From positions 1-32,311 of the IMG/VR virus record IMGVR_UViG_3300025030_000313: 32,311 nucleotides of DNA. One strand, given 5' to 3'. Source of the stretch: a virus. How positions within the stretch are numbered: position 1 is the stretch's first letter; every line of letters starts with the position of its first letter. The notes beneath the pieces are model-generated. The model searched no databases and was not told the DNA's origin. It was given only the letters and a program-made list of their open reading frames with translations. Positions 5,270-11,543 of the stretch are shown in pieces. The position numbers and the translations under genes were made by a program.

Positions 5270-6177
5270 GGGCTGAAGATGCGATAGGCCGGTGGCCGGG
5301 CATTTTTGAAAGTCTTGCGATCACCGTAGGAGATGGGCGGCATATCGCATGTCCGATATGCGGGAAGAAATCGTTTAGATTTGACGACAAAGACGGGCGC
5401 GGGAGTTGGATTTGTACGCACGGCAGCGGCGATGGCTGGGCGCTTGTCCAGGCGGTTCTTGGCTGCGACTTTAAAGGCTCCCTGGCACAAGTCGGCCCGA
5501 TTATTGGCACTGTAACCCCTACGGCGGTATGCAAAGAAGAATTTGCAAGCCCGGAAGTACTGCGGAAGATGTTTTTGGAATCGGTCAAGGCCAGCAAAGA
5601 TAACCTCGTCGGGGCGTACCTAAAGCACCGTGGGCTTACCGTGGTCCCCGAAATTTTGAGGTATCACAAGGGGTGCTGGGAAAGCGAGACGAAACAGAAT
5701 CACCCGGCAATGCTGGCCGTTGTCACCCTGCCAGACGGACAGGCCAGCACGATGCACCGGACGTATTTGTCCAGAAACGGGGAGAAATTGAAAGGAGTTG
5801 ATTGCCCCAAAAAGATGATGCCGGGGGTGAAGAAATCAACCGGCGGCGCTATCCGGCTTTTCCCCCCAACTGCGGACGGAGTAATCGGCCTAGCTGAAGG
5901 GATTGAGACGGCGATTGCCTGCTATGAGCACCACGGGATACCGACATGGGCGGCGGTGTCTGCCGGGATGATGGCGGCGTTTATCCCGCCGGTTGGGGTT
6001 AAAAAGGTGTGGATTTTTGGGGACAACGACTCTCATAAATCATTTGCCGGGGAAGCGGCGGCATACTCGTTGGCCAAGCGGCTGGTGGAGCAAAAAAAGA
6101 TGCCGGTTGAGGTTGCTATTCCTGGCAGGCCAGGGGACTGGCTGGATGAGTTGGAAATGCGTAAATGTTTGAGGTGA
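5266..6177 (+). CDS. Zinc-finger/Toprim primase
   Basis: This 303-residue DNA primase-like protein resembles the P4/T7 group without a fused helicase. The N-terminal zinc finger has CPIC at 29-32 and, after FRFDDKDGRGSW, CTH at 50-52, then SGDG. The fourth ligand is probably His 52 where relatives usually have Cys. A Toprim domain follows, with the catalytic Glu in AEGIETA (211-216) and the metal-binding GDND at 252-255. It would lay down RNA primers at the phage fork opened by the neighbouring helicase. The start overlaps the helicase stop (ATGA). The gene ends close to the usual length for stand-alone primases of this type. No DNA polymerase is in the window, so the phage may use the host's. 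Confidence 0.9.
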   Translation: MRAEDAIGRWPGIFESLAITVGDGRHIACPICGKKSFRFDDKDGRGSWICTHGSGDGWALVQAVLGCDFKGSLAQVGPIIGTVTPTAVCKEEFASPEVLRKMFLESVKASKDNLVGAYLKHRGLTVVPEILRYHKGCWESETKQNHPAMLAVVTLPDGQASTMHRTYLSRNGEKLKGVDCPKKMMPGVKKSTGGAIRLFPPTADGVIGLAEGIETAIACYEHHGIPTWAAVSAGMMAAFIPPVGVKKVWIFGDNDSHKSFAGEAAAYSLAKRLVEQKKMPVEVAIPGRPGDWLDELEMRKCLR

Positions 6178-6293
6178 TTGGTGGACCCGTCTCGACGAGG
6201 TACGGCAGGATGGATAGCGACCGTGATGCGCCCGTTTCGAAAATAGCTAAAGGCCTCTGGACTGCAAGGCGTTACCGTGCTGCTGGGGTTTGA
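6165..6293 (+). CDS. Possible 42-residue small protein overlapping the primase end
   Basis: The frame starts at ATG 6165, overlaps the last 13 bases of the primase gene and ends at TGA 6291-6293. The peptide is basic and contains RYGRMDSDRDAPVSK, which looks like a natural protein beginning, but no ribosome binding site of note is seen. It may be the surviving 5' end of a gene whose remainder was deleted when the PAPS-reductase-like remnant was formed; the two frames overlap at 6247-6293. Confidence 0.3.
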   Translation: MFEVIGGPVSTRYGRMDSDRDAPVSKIAKGLWTARRYRAAGV

Positions 6294-6459
6294 CGCCGGG
6301 GAACCTGGCCGGAAGTCGCGGGCGCTGAAATACGCCAGCGGATACGACAAGGTTTTCCCTTTGATCGAGTGGCAGTGGAGCCGTGAACGGTGCATTGAGG
6401 CCATTGATCGCGCTGGCCTGCCACGGCCAGGGAAGTTTCGGCAGAGGAACGCTGCCTAA
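6247..6459 (+). pseudogene. Truncated PAPS-reductase-like remnant
   Basis: The frame 6247-6459 (a GTG at 6277 could serve as start) encodes GVTVLLGFDAGEPGRK followed by FPLIEWQWSRERCIEAI and GLPRPGK. That is the C-terminal half of the phage PAPS-reductase/adenine nucleotide alpha hydrolase-like family, where relatives read FPLIEWGWSR...GLP.P.K and then a CFFCP cysteine motif. Here the N-terminal nucleotide-binding loop is missing and the sequence ends before any CFFCP. It stops right where the attC-like segment (6455-6540) begins, so the 3' end may have been lost on insertion of the minus-strand genes. Not expected to be active. Confidence 0.6.
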
Positions 6460-6540
6460 ATTAAACCGTCGCCGCCGGGGGTGATGGCTTAAAAATCCGG
6501 CGCGAAGGCCTTGATGTCCACGTTGATGCGCTTGTTAGAT
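6455..6540 (-). other. attC-like site facing left (half-site plus decayed partner)
   Basis: Read on the minus strand, ATCTAACAAGCGCATCAACG (6540-6521) has the inverse core ATCTAAC and the adjacent box typical of attC; on the plus strand the last 16 bases before the core variable part equal those of attC4. The minus-strand gene's TAA lies inside this core, as in the left-end cassettes. The partner core near 6460-6466 (GTTTAAT on the minus strand) and its arms pair poorly; only CGCCGG/CCGGCG pairs well. It may be a decayed site. Confidence 0.4.
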
Positions 6541-6723
6541 TTTACGGCACCGGCCAAGGGCAGCGGCCCGAATAAAAGAGGACACATCTTCTCCGGCCTG
6601 CTCTGCCCCGGCCTTCACCGTCTCAATTTCTGCCTCAGTCCAGCGGATTTTTATGGCTACCCGCCGGGCGTTTTCTTTTAGAGAGCCAAGGGGCTTCCCT
6701 CGGCTCTTTTTGGTTTCCGTCAT
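6535..6723 (-). CDS. Ribbon-helix-helix DNA-binding protein
   Basis: This 62-residue basic protein on the minus strand has an N-terminal Lys/Arg-rich stretch (KKSRGKPLG). The probable RHH strand is RVAIKIRWT, and the helices are EAEIETVKAGAEQAG and DVSSFIRAAALG; the spacing fits RHH antitoxins, MobC-type proteins and phage repressors. It is likely to bind an operator as a dimer of dimers. Its start overlaps the stop of the 173-residue gene (6720-7241) by four bases, so they are co-translated. Its stop codon lies in the ATCTAAC core of the attC-like site. It could be an antitoxin or an autoregulator for the pair; sequence alone does not decide. Confidence 0.7.
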   Translation of the reverse strand: MTETKKSRGKPLGSLKENARRVAIKIRWTEAEIETVKAGAEQAGEDVSSFIRAAALGRCRKI

Positions 6724-7241
6724 CGGATATCCTCACAAGTGTAAACCGCGTTGTCCCAGTTGATATTACCAAGGTCATCGCTATTAGCCTGTACCGCTAC
6801 CGTGGACACGGTAAAGTGGATGCCGTAACGCTTACCATTTTCCTTGTCCACGACAGTCTCGCTATAGGAGTTGTATGCGTCGCTATAGGAGTTGTTGTAC
6901 TCCACGTTGGCATTGTCCAGCTGGCGCAAGATGTCAGCCGGGATGTCGTCAGAGTCAATTTCGTTATCGTAAGACCCCTCTATGCAATCCGGGCCAGTAT
7001 CCCCCTCCTCTATAATTTCGTAGGAAGGCCGGCCAGCCTCGCCATGGGAACAGTAGTAAGGCCCGTCACCTTGCATTTTATCTATCTCATCTTGTGCCTC
7101 TTCTTCCGTGTCAAATACCGCTATCTCATCGCGGTACTGAGGTTCCAAGTCTTCAACCTCTGAGATTGTAGCAAGGTGCGCCTGGGGTGCATTGATGGTG
7201 CCGCCGTAGTAATTGGGGGTGATTTTGATTTGGTAGCTCAT
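6720..7241 (-). CDS. Very acidic protein of unknown function
   Basis: This 173-residue protein is rich in Asp and Glu along its length (for example DTEEEAQDEID and GSYDNEIDSDDIPAD), with few basic residues. A YYCSHGEAGRPSYEI segment resembles a motif seen in small phage and plasmid proteins of unknown function. There is no signal peptide or membrane segment. The ATG at 7241 follows an AAGGAG ribosome binding site on the minus strand, and a TATAAT lies about 50 bases upstream. It is the first gene of a two-gene minus-strand operon with the RHH protein. The charge pattern would suit a DNA mimic such as an anti-restriction protein, but that is a guess from composition only. Confidence 0.65.
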   Translation of the reverse strand: MSYQIKITPNYYGGTINAPQAHLATISEVEDLEPQYRDEIAVFDTEEEAQDEIDKMQGDGPYYCSHGEAGRPSYEIIEEGDTGPDCIEGSYDNEIDSDDIPADILRQLDNANVEYNNSYSDAYNSYSETVVDKENGKRYGIHFTVSTVAVQANSDDLGNINWDNAVYTCEDIR

Positions 7242-7288
7242 GGTCGTTTCTCCTTGTTGGGTGGTTGGGATATTTCCCCTTGCTCTTG

Positions 7289-7294
7289 ATTATA
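7289..7294 (-). promoter_or_regulatory. Probable -10 box of the minus-strand operon (TATAAT)
   Basis: The minus strand reads TATAAT here, about 48 bases before the ATG at 7241. No good -35 box is found at 17 bases (TGTGAT); TTGCAA is too far at 23. GTTGGGT and ACCCAAC (7255-7261 and 7301-7307) flank it as an inverted pair and could bind a regulator. Confidence 0.45.
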
Positions 7295-7436
7295 CTGTAC
7301 ACCCAACTTAATCACATTGCAAGCGTTTTTTTTATTTATTTTGTACCCCTTGCTAAAGCCGCTCCCCGGATGAACGCACTTACAGATGCCGAAGCTGGAG
7401 CCCGGCTGTCATGCGCGGTAAACCAAAGAAAATCAG

Positions 7437-7466
7437 TTGACACAAAAATAATTTTATGGTTGATAT
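7437..7466 (+). promoter_or_regulatory. Candidate late promoter with operator-like inverted repeat
   Basis: A consensus -35 TTGACA (7437-7442) is followed after 17-18 bases by TTGATA/TGATAT, a weak -10. AT-rich DNA lies between. Just downstream, GATATGG (7469-7475) and CCATATC (7492-7498) form an inverted repeat that could be an operator. An intrinsic terminator follows at 7502 before the terminase genes, an arrangement like a phage late promoter controlled by antitermination. Confidence 0.45.
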
Positions 7467-7501
7467 GAGATATGGTCAATATCCATACCCACCATATCCC
7501 C

Positions 7502-7540
7502 AAAAGGCCTCTAGTCCGAGCGATTAGAGGCCTTTTTTTA
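7502..7540. terminator. Intrinsic terminator (12-bp perfect stem, T-run)
   Basis: AAAAGGCCTCTA (7502-7513) pairs exactly with TAGAGGCCTTTT (7525-7536) around an 11-base loop, followed on the plus strand by more T (7537-7539). The A-run on the left would make it weakly active on the minus strand too. It separates the early and switch genes from the late operon. Confidence 0.9.
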
Positions 7541-7602
7541 TCCATGAGGGCAACAAATATGCTGAAAACTACGGTGCCTACTCCCCGGCGCAAGAGGCGG
7601 TA

Positions 7603-7917
7603 ATGGCTGGCAAAGGCAATAAAATCCTCCCCTCAACGGTGTTTAAGAAAGGGGAAAAAAGGCCAAATCAGGGCAAGCGCGGGCCATCCAAGACCCCTGC
7701 GGCCATCAAGGATATGATCCTCCAGGCCTTGGCCAACAAGGGCGGGGTGGCGTACCTGGAGCAGCAAGCCGACGACAACCCTGTTGCGTTTATGGGTCTG
7801 GTGGGCAAGGTCCTCCCGCTCCAGATCACCGGGGATCAGGCTAACCCTCTCGTGGTCGGGGTAGCTCTCACCGATGAGCAGCTGATGGCGATTGCGAGCG
7901 GAGGGCGCGTAAAATGA
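7603..7917 (+). CDS. Terminase small subunit (TerS)
   Basis: This 104-residue protein has a basic, proline-containing N-terminus (FKKGEKRPNQGKRGPSKTPAAIKD), a helical centre (MILQALANKGGVAYLEQQA) and NPVAFMGLVGKVLP. It resembles small phage proteins found directly before TerL and annotated as TerS-like. TerS recognises the packaging site on phage DNA and loads it into TerL. ATG 7603 follows a GAGGCGG sequence. It is shorter than P22 gp3 (162 residues), and no classical helix-turn-helix is obvious, so the call rests on position and the RPNQGKRGPSK signature. TerL starts 94 bases downstream, after a small AGCCGC/GCGGCT hairpin. Confidence 0.7.
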   Translation: MAGKGNKILPSTVFKKGEKRPNQGKRGPSKTPAAIKDMILQALANKGGVAYLEQQADDNPVAFMGLVGKVLPLQITGDQANPLVVGVALTDEQLMAIASGGRVK

Positions 7918-8011
7918 TTACGCCTGGCATTTTTATTGCCGTATTTTCATGTGAGGTATTGCCAAAAGCCGCATTGAGACAAAAAAAGCGGCTAAAACTG
8001 GTATTTTTTGC

Positions 8012-9553
8012 ATGAGCGCACCTCACCCCCTCACGGCACAACAGGCGGCATCCATCCTGCTGGAGCGCAAACGAGCTAGACAGGACCTGATGACGTTTGC
8101 CGCGAGGGTGCCGGTCCCCGGGTGCCCGATATCGGACGATGCTGACCCTGATGCAGTATTGCCGTTGGTCGAGTCGGCGCAGGCTGGCCACCACCAGTTG
8201 ATCCTGGAGGCTATGCAGAGGGCAATGGATACCCGGCACGGTCGGCTAATGATAATGGCCCCGCCAGGATCGGCAAAATCCACCTACGCATCGGTGGTGG
8301 CCCCGGCGTGGTACCTGGGCCGGGAACCTAATCGCCGGGTAATCCTTACCAGCTACGGCGAGGATCTGGCTCGGCGACACGGGAGGAGGACGCGGCAGTT
8401 GCTGGGTAGCGATGAGGCCCAGGGGATACTACAGGCCCGCATCAAAAATGATAGCCGGGCGGCAGACGATTTTGCGTTGACCAACGGGTCCGAGTATATC
8501 GCCGTCGGCGTGCTGGCGGGGATAACTGGTACCAGGGCGCACGGGATTGTGATTGATGATCCTGTCAAGGGGCGGCAGGATGCCGACTCGCAGACCGTTC
8601 GCGACCGAGTGTGGGCAGCTTACCAGGATGATTTACTAACTCGGCTGATCCCCGGCGGGTGGGTAGTTGTGATTATGACTCGGTGGCATGAGGATGATCT
8701 CGCCGGCCGCATCCTGCCGGCTGATTGGGGTGGAGAGTCCGGCGCTATCGAGTGCAGGGATGGCAATGTGTGGGAGGTGCTGTGTCTCCAGGCTGAGTGT
8801 CAGCATCCGGCATCTGATCCGATGAGGCGCGCCGCGGGGGAAATGCTATGGCCCGAGTGGTTTAGTGATCGGCACTGGGGACAATTTAGGAGCAACCGAC
8901 GCACATGGTCGAGCCTATACCAGCAACGGCCGGCGCCAGACGAGGGTATATTATTTCGCCGGGGCGATATGCCGATGTACTCCGCCCGGCCGCATATCCT
9001 GCGGATTATTGGGGCCTCTGATTATGCGGTTACCCCAGACGGTGGAGACTGGACAGAGCATGGTATCGCGGGGGTTGGTGAGGATGGGAGCATGTACCTG
9101 TTGGATTGGTGGCGGGGCCAAACAGGGCCGGAAATTTGGATAGAAAAAATGCTGGACATGGTCGCCGAATGGCGCCCGCTCTGCTGGTTTGGGGAGTCTG
9201 GGCCGATACGCCGATCAATTGAGGGAGCCCTGAAACGCCGGATGGCCGAGAGGCAATGCGCATGCCGGGTGGAGTGGATGGCGAGCGCCACCGACAAGGC
9301 TAGCCGGGCGCAATCAATTATCGGGCTGGCCGGCATGGGCCGGCTGTGGTGGCCCAACGGTAAGGGGTGGACGGCAGAGCTTCAGCGCCAGTGTCTGGTA
9401 TTCCCGGCCGGCAACCCAGACGATGGGGTAGATGTGCTCTCGTTGTTGGGCAGGGGTATGGATATGTTAGGGGCGGCATTTGTTGCGCCCCCCGTTAAGC
9501 GCCCGCCGGTACTCAGGCCGCACGGGGCTAGGCCAATAGGATCAAGGAGATGA
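8012..9553 (+). CDS. Terminase large subunit (TerL)
   Basis: This 513-residue packaging motor ATPase and nuclease has Walker A APPGSAKS at residues 83-90 and Walker B GIVIDDP at 178-184, preceded by the typical GVLAGITGTRAH. A MTRWHEDDLAGRI segment is the usual coupling motif of this family. The C-terminal RNase H-like nuclease begins near GASDYAVTPDGGDWTEH, with metal-binding Asp residues. It translocates DNA into the procapsid through the portal and cuts it. Length matches P22 gp2 (499). The ATG at 8012 has no clear ribosome binding site, so translation may depend on TerS. Unlike P22, the portal gene is not next: 3.7 kb of secreted-protein genes intervene. Confidence 0.95.
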   Translation: MSAPHPLTAQQAASILLERKRARQDLMTFAARVPVPGCPISDDADPDAVLPLVESAQAGHHQLILEAMQRAMDTRHGRLMIMAPPGSAKSTYASVVAPAWYLGREPNRRVILTSYGEDLARRHGRRTRQLLGSDEAQGILQARIKNDSRAADDFALTNGSEYIAVGVLAGITGTRAHGIVIDDPVKGRQDADSQTVRDRVWAAYQDDLLTRLIPGGWVVVIMTRWHEDDLAGRILPADWGGESGAIECRDGNVWEVLCLQAECQHPASDPMRRAAGEMLWPEWFSDRHWGQFRSNRRTWSSLYQQRPAPDEGILFRRGDMPMYSARPHILRIIGASDYAVTPDGGDWTEHGIAGVGEDGSMYLLDWWRGQTGPEIWIEKMLDMVAEWRPLCWFGESGPIRRSIEGALKRRMAERQCACRVEWMASATDKASRAQSIIGLAGMGRLWWPNGKGWTAELQRQCLVFPAGNPDDGVDVLSLLGRGMDMLGAAFVAPPVKRPPVLRPHGARPIGSRR

Positions 9554-9555
9554 AA

Positions 9556-10077
9556 ATGATACGAGCAATTTTGATGTTGTTGTTGATGTGCCCCTCCCTG
9601 GCACAGGCCGCGATGGTCTGCGTGGACGGCAAAGCGGACGGCACGGTCACCGCCGGGGCCTACTCCTCCAACCGGCAGGTTGTCCGCCTGTATGCGACCT
9701 GCACCCACAACACCACCCCGGGGACCGCAGTTGATACGCTGCCCACCAACATGCAGGCTGCGATTGACAATGGTTTTTATGTCTACCGTTTCTCAATCCT
9801 CCCAGGATCAACCGGCCCGACCGACAACAGCGACCTGCAAATCATGGATGGTGACGGGCTGACGATCATCGCCTCCGCCGGCAACGGCGCCAACGCCATT
9901 GACAACACGGCAAAAACCTCCGTGATTTACGGGGATGGGCCGACGCCGGGCAGTACTAATCATTATCCGTTGGGAGATGGTAGCCCGTGGACGATCACCG
10001 TAACCAACAATGCAGTAAATAACAGCTCCTGGACATTGGTCATGCAGGTGATGCGCGAGGGCGCGGCGAATCGATAA
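9556..10077 (+). CDS. Small secreted protein with Sec signal peptide, unknown function
   Basis: This 173-residue protein opens with MIRAILMLLLMCPSLAQA, a signal peptide with an AxA cleavage site. The mature part is beta-rich and rich in Thr, Asn, Gly and Asp, with two cysteines (VCVDG, ATCTH) that could form a disulfide after export. No family is recognised; it could be a small virion or decoration protein. ATG 9556 is preferred over ATG 9550 because AAGGAG (9544-9549) lies six bases before it and touches 9550. The TerL stop overlaps the ribosome binding region, suggesting coupling. It is the first of four consecutive genes with signal peptides. Confidence 0.75.
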   Translation: MIRAILMLLLMCPSLAQAAMVCVDGKADGTVTAGAYSSNRQVVRLYATCTHNTTPGTAVDTLPTNMQAAIDNGFYVYRFSILPGSTGPTDNSDLQIMDGDGLTIIASAGNGANAIDNTAKTSVIYGDGPTPGSTNHYPLGDGSPWTITVTNNAVNNSSWTLVMQVMREGAANR

Positions 10078-10089
10078 CAGGTGACGATG

Positions 10090-10950
10090 ATGAAAAAGCT
10101 ACTTATTACAATGGTTTTATTTTGGTCAACTGTCTGTTTAGCGGGGCCTCCTCCATCGCCTCCCCAGCCAGGGGTTACGGTTGACGATTCCCCGGCAAAC
10201 GGGGCTACGACTAATGCCGCGTCTTCCAATTGGGCCTATGATCACGGGGCCGCTGCCGACCCCCACGCTGGGTACATGCTGGAGAGCAACATTGGCACTG
10301 GAGCCAGCAACTATAATTCCGCTGTCTACAGCGATGCCAACTGCACAACCGTCGCCGCAAATAAAATATGCCTGAAACCAGACGGAACCCTATATGCCTA
10401 TGATGGTTCAGAGACGCATTTCATCGGTGGGCCGAATACGATTGATGCCGCTGCCGACCCAGATGCCGACCGTGGAGCGTTCTGGGATGAGTCGGCGGGG
10501 TCTGGCGGGGCATGGGGGCTATGGACACCAGGCACATATCTCGCCTTTTCAACCACTACCTTTGATCTCACCACTACCGCCGCCTCCAAGCTCAACGAAT
10601 ACCACCAGACGGCCAACGTGCTGGCTCAAGACGTTTACGCCAATGCTGCCGGGGTGCTGGTGCTTGATCCGAAAACAACCAGGGCGATCACCATCAGCGA
10701 AATATACATTGCCATGGATGCCGACCCAACGGCGGAATTGACATTTACTTGTTATCAAAAAACGGCGGGGGTTGGTTATGCTGGTCCTACGACGATAGGC
10801 TCAGGGGACACCGCGGCCGGGACACTGGCCGTCAATAGTGGTTTCACTGACGCCACGGTGCCAGCAGGGTCAAAAATCTGGTGTGTGATTGGAGACGATC
10901 CTGACGACACTTCCACCGTGGAGTTGAGCGTTACTGGGAGTTTTGACTGA
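10090..10950 (+). CDS. Secreted tail-fibre-like protein with Sec signal peptide
   Basis: This 286-residue protein starts with MKKLLITMVLFWSTVCLA, a signal peptide, then a proline-rich stretch (GPPPSPPQPG). SSNWAYDHGAAADPHAGY resembles the junction motif of phage tail fibres that reads as NWAxDHxxxxxxH. The C-terminal half is beta-rich with four cysteines in two pairs (NCTT/ICLK and FTCYQ/WCVIG). It may be a fibre or receptor-binding protein exported to the periplasm or a surface-binding decoy. Start: AGGTG at 10079-10083 favours ATG 10090 over ATG 10087 and GTG 10081. Its stop overlaps the next ATG. The combination of signal peptide and fibre motif is unusual. Confidence 0.72.
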   Translation: MKKLLITMVLFWSTVCLAGPPPSPPQPGVTVDDSPANGATTNAASSNWAYDHGAAADPHAGYMLESNIGTGASNYNSAVYSDANCTTVAANKICLKPDGTLYAYDGSETHFIGGPNTIDAAADPDADRGAFWDESAGSGGAWGLWTPGTYLAFSTTTFDLTTTAASKLNEYHQTANVLAQDVYANAAGVLVLDPKTTRAITISEIYIAMDADPTAELTFTCYQKTAGVGYAGPTTIGSGDTAAGTLAVNSGFTDATVPAGSKIWCVIGDDPDDTSTVELSVTGSFD

Positions 10951-11543
10951 TGAAGGCCTTGCCTACTGTATTTATTTGGTTGATGTTTTGTGGGCTCGCA
11001 CAGGCAGGGAATGTGATTACGGCTTTTCATGTTGCTGGCGGCACTTCGGTAGGAACAACCACCACCCCAGTTGGGGCTAGGAGCATAGACAACACGACCT
11101 GGACCTATGCCTACAAGGTAAACGGCACTCCTGGGGCCAACGGAACATTGTCTGAGCTATGCATATACGTTCAGAGCGCCAGCGGTGCGGACCAGTTTAA
11201 ATTGTCCTTGTACGCACATGATGCAGGAAACAACATGCCAGGGGCTGTTATTGCCAACGCCACGTCAGTCGAGGATACGATGACGGCGTCCATGGTGCTT
11301 CACTGCATAGCGATCGATTCGGCTACTCCGGCATCAATCGTGTCTGGGACTCAATATTGGGTAGCCTTGGAGCAATTGGCGGGCTACAACTCAGTCGGAT
11401 CGTCTGGGTATGTGGGTGCTGGGGCCTGGGACACATCAATTAAAGTGCAGGCCGGCTCATACTCTTGGCCTGATTACGCAGGAACGGAGGACGCAGGTGA
11501 CACAGATTACGAAGTTACTGCTTATTTTAAGTATCTCCCTTAG
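10950..11543 (+). CDS. Secreted beta-sandwich-like protein with Sec signal peptide
   Basis: This 197-residue protein opens with MKALPTVFIWLMFCGLAQA, a signal peptide with an AQA site. The mature protein is Gly/Thr/Ala-rich and beta-like, with YKVNGTPGANGTLSELCIYV, FKLSLYAHDAG and TQYWVALEQ. That pattern resembles jelly-roll or lectin-like domains of fibre proteins and of bacterial choice-of-anchor proteins. Two cysteines (ELCIYV, LHCIAI) could pair. ATG 10950 overlaps the previous stop. The 3' end overlaps the start of the pectate-lyase-like gene by 47 bases. No function is assigned; carbohydrate binding would fit both fold and neighbour. Confidence 0.65.
   Translation: MKALPTVFIWLMFCGLAQAGNVITAFHVAGGTSVGTTTTPVGARSIDNTTWTYAYKVNGTPGANGTLSELCIYVQSASGADQFKLSLYAHDAGNNMPGAVIANATSVEDTMTASMVLHCIAIDSATPASIVSGTQYWVALEQLAGYNSVGSSGYVGAGAWDTSIKVQAGSYSWPDYAGTEDAGDTDYEVTAYFKYLP

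Noticed and set aside
4687-5490. Long minus-strand ORF (267 codons) opposite helicase and primase
   Set aside because: It is antisense to two genes with clear motifs and its peptide is low in normal protein patterns; it is a shadow of GC-biased codons. Other antisense ORFs, such as 25896-26858 and 27119-27763, were rejected likewise.
7255-7307. GTTGGGT and ACCCAAC near 7255 and 7301 as cassette boundary cores
   Set aside because: They fit the core pattern, but neither complements ATCTAAC at 6534-6540 closely and no paired arms are present.
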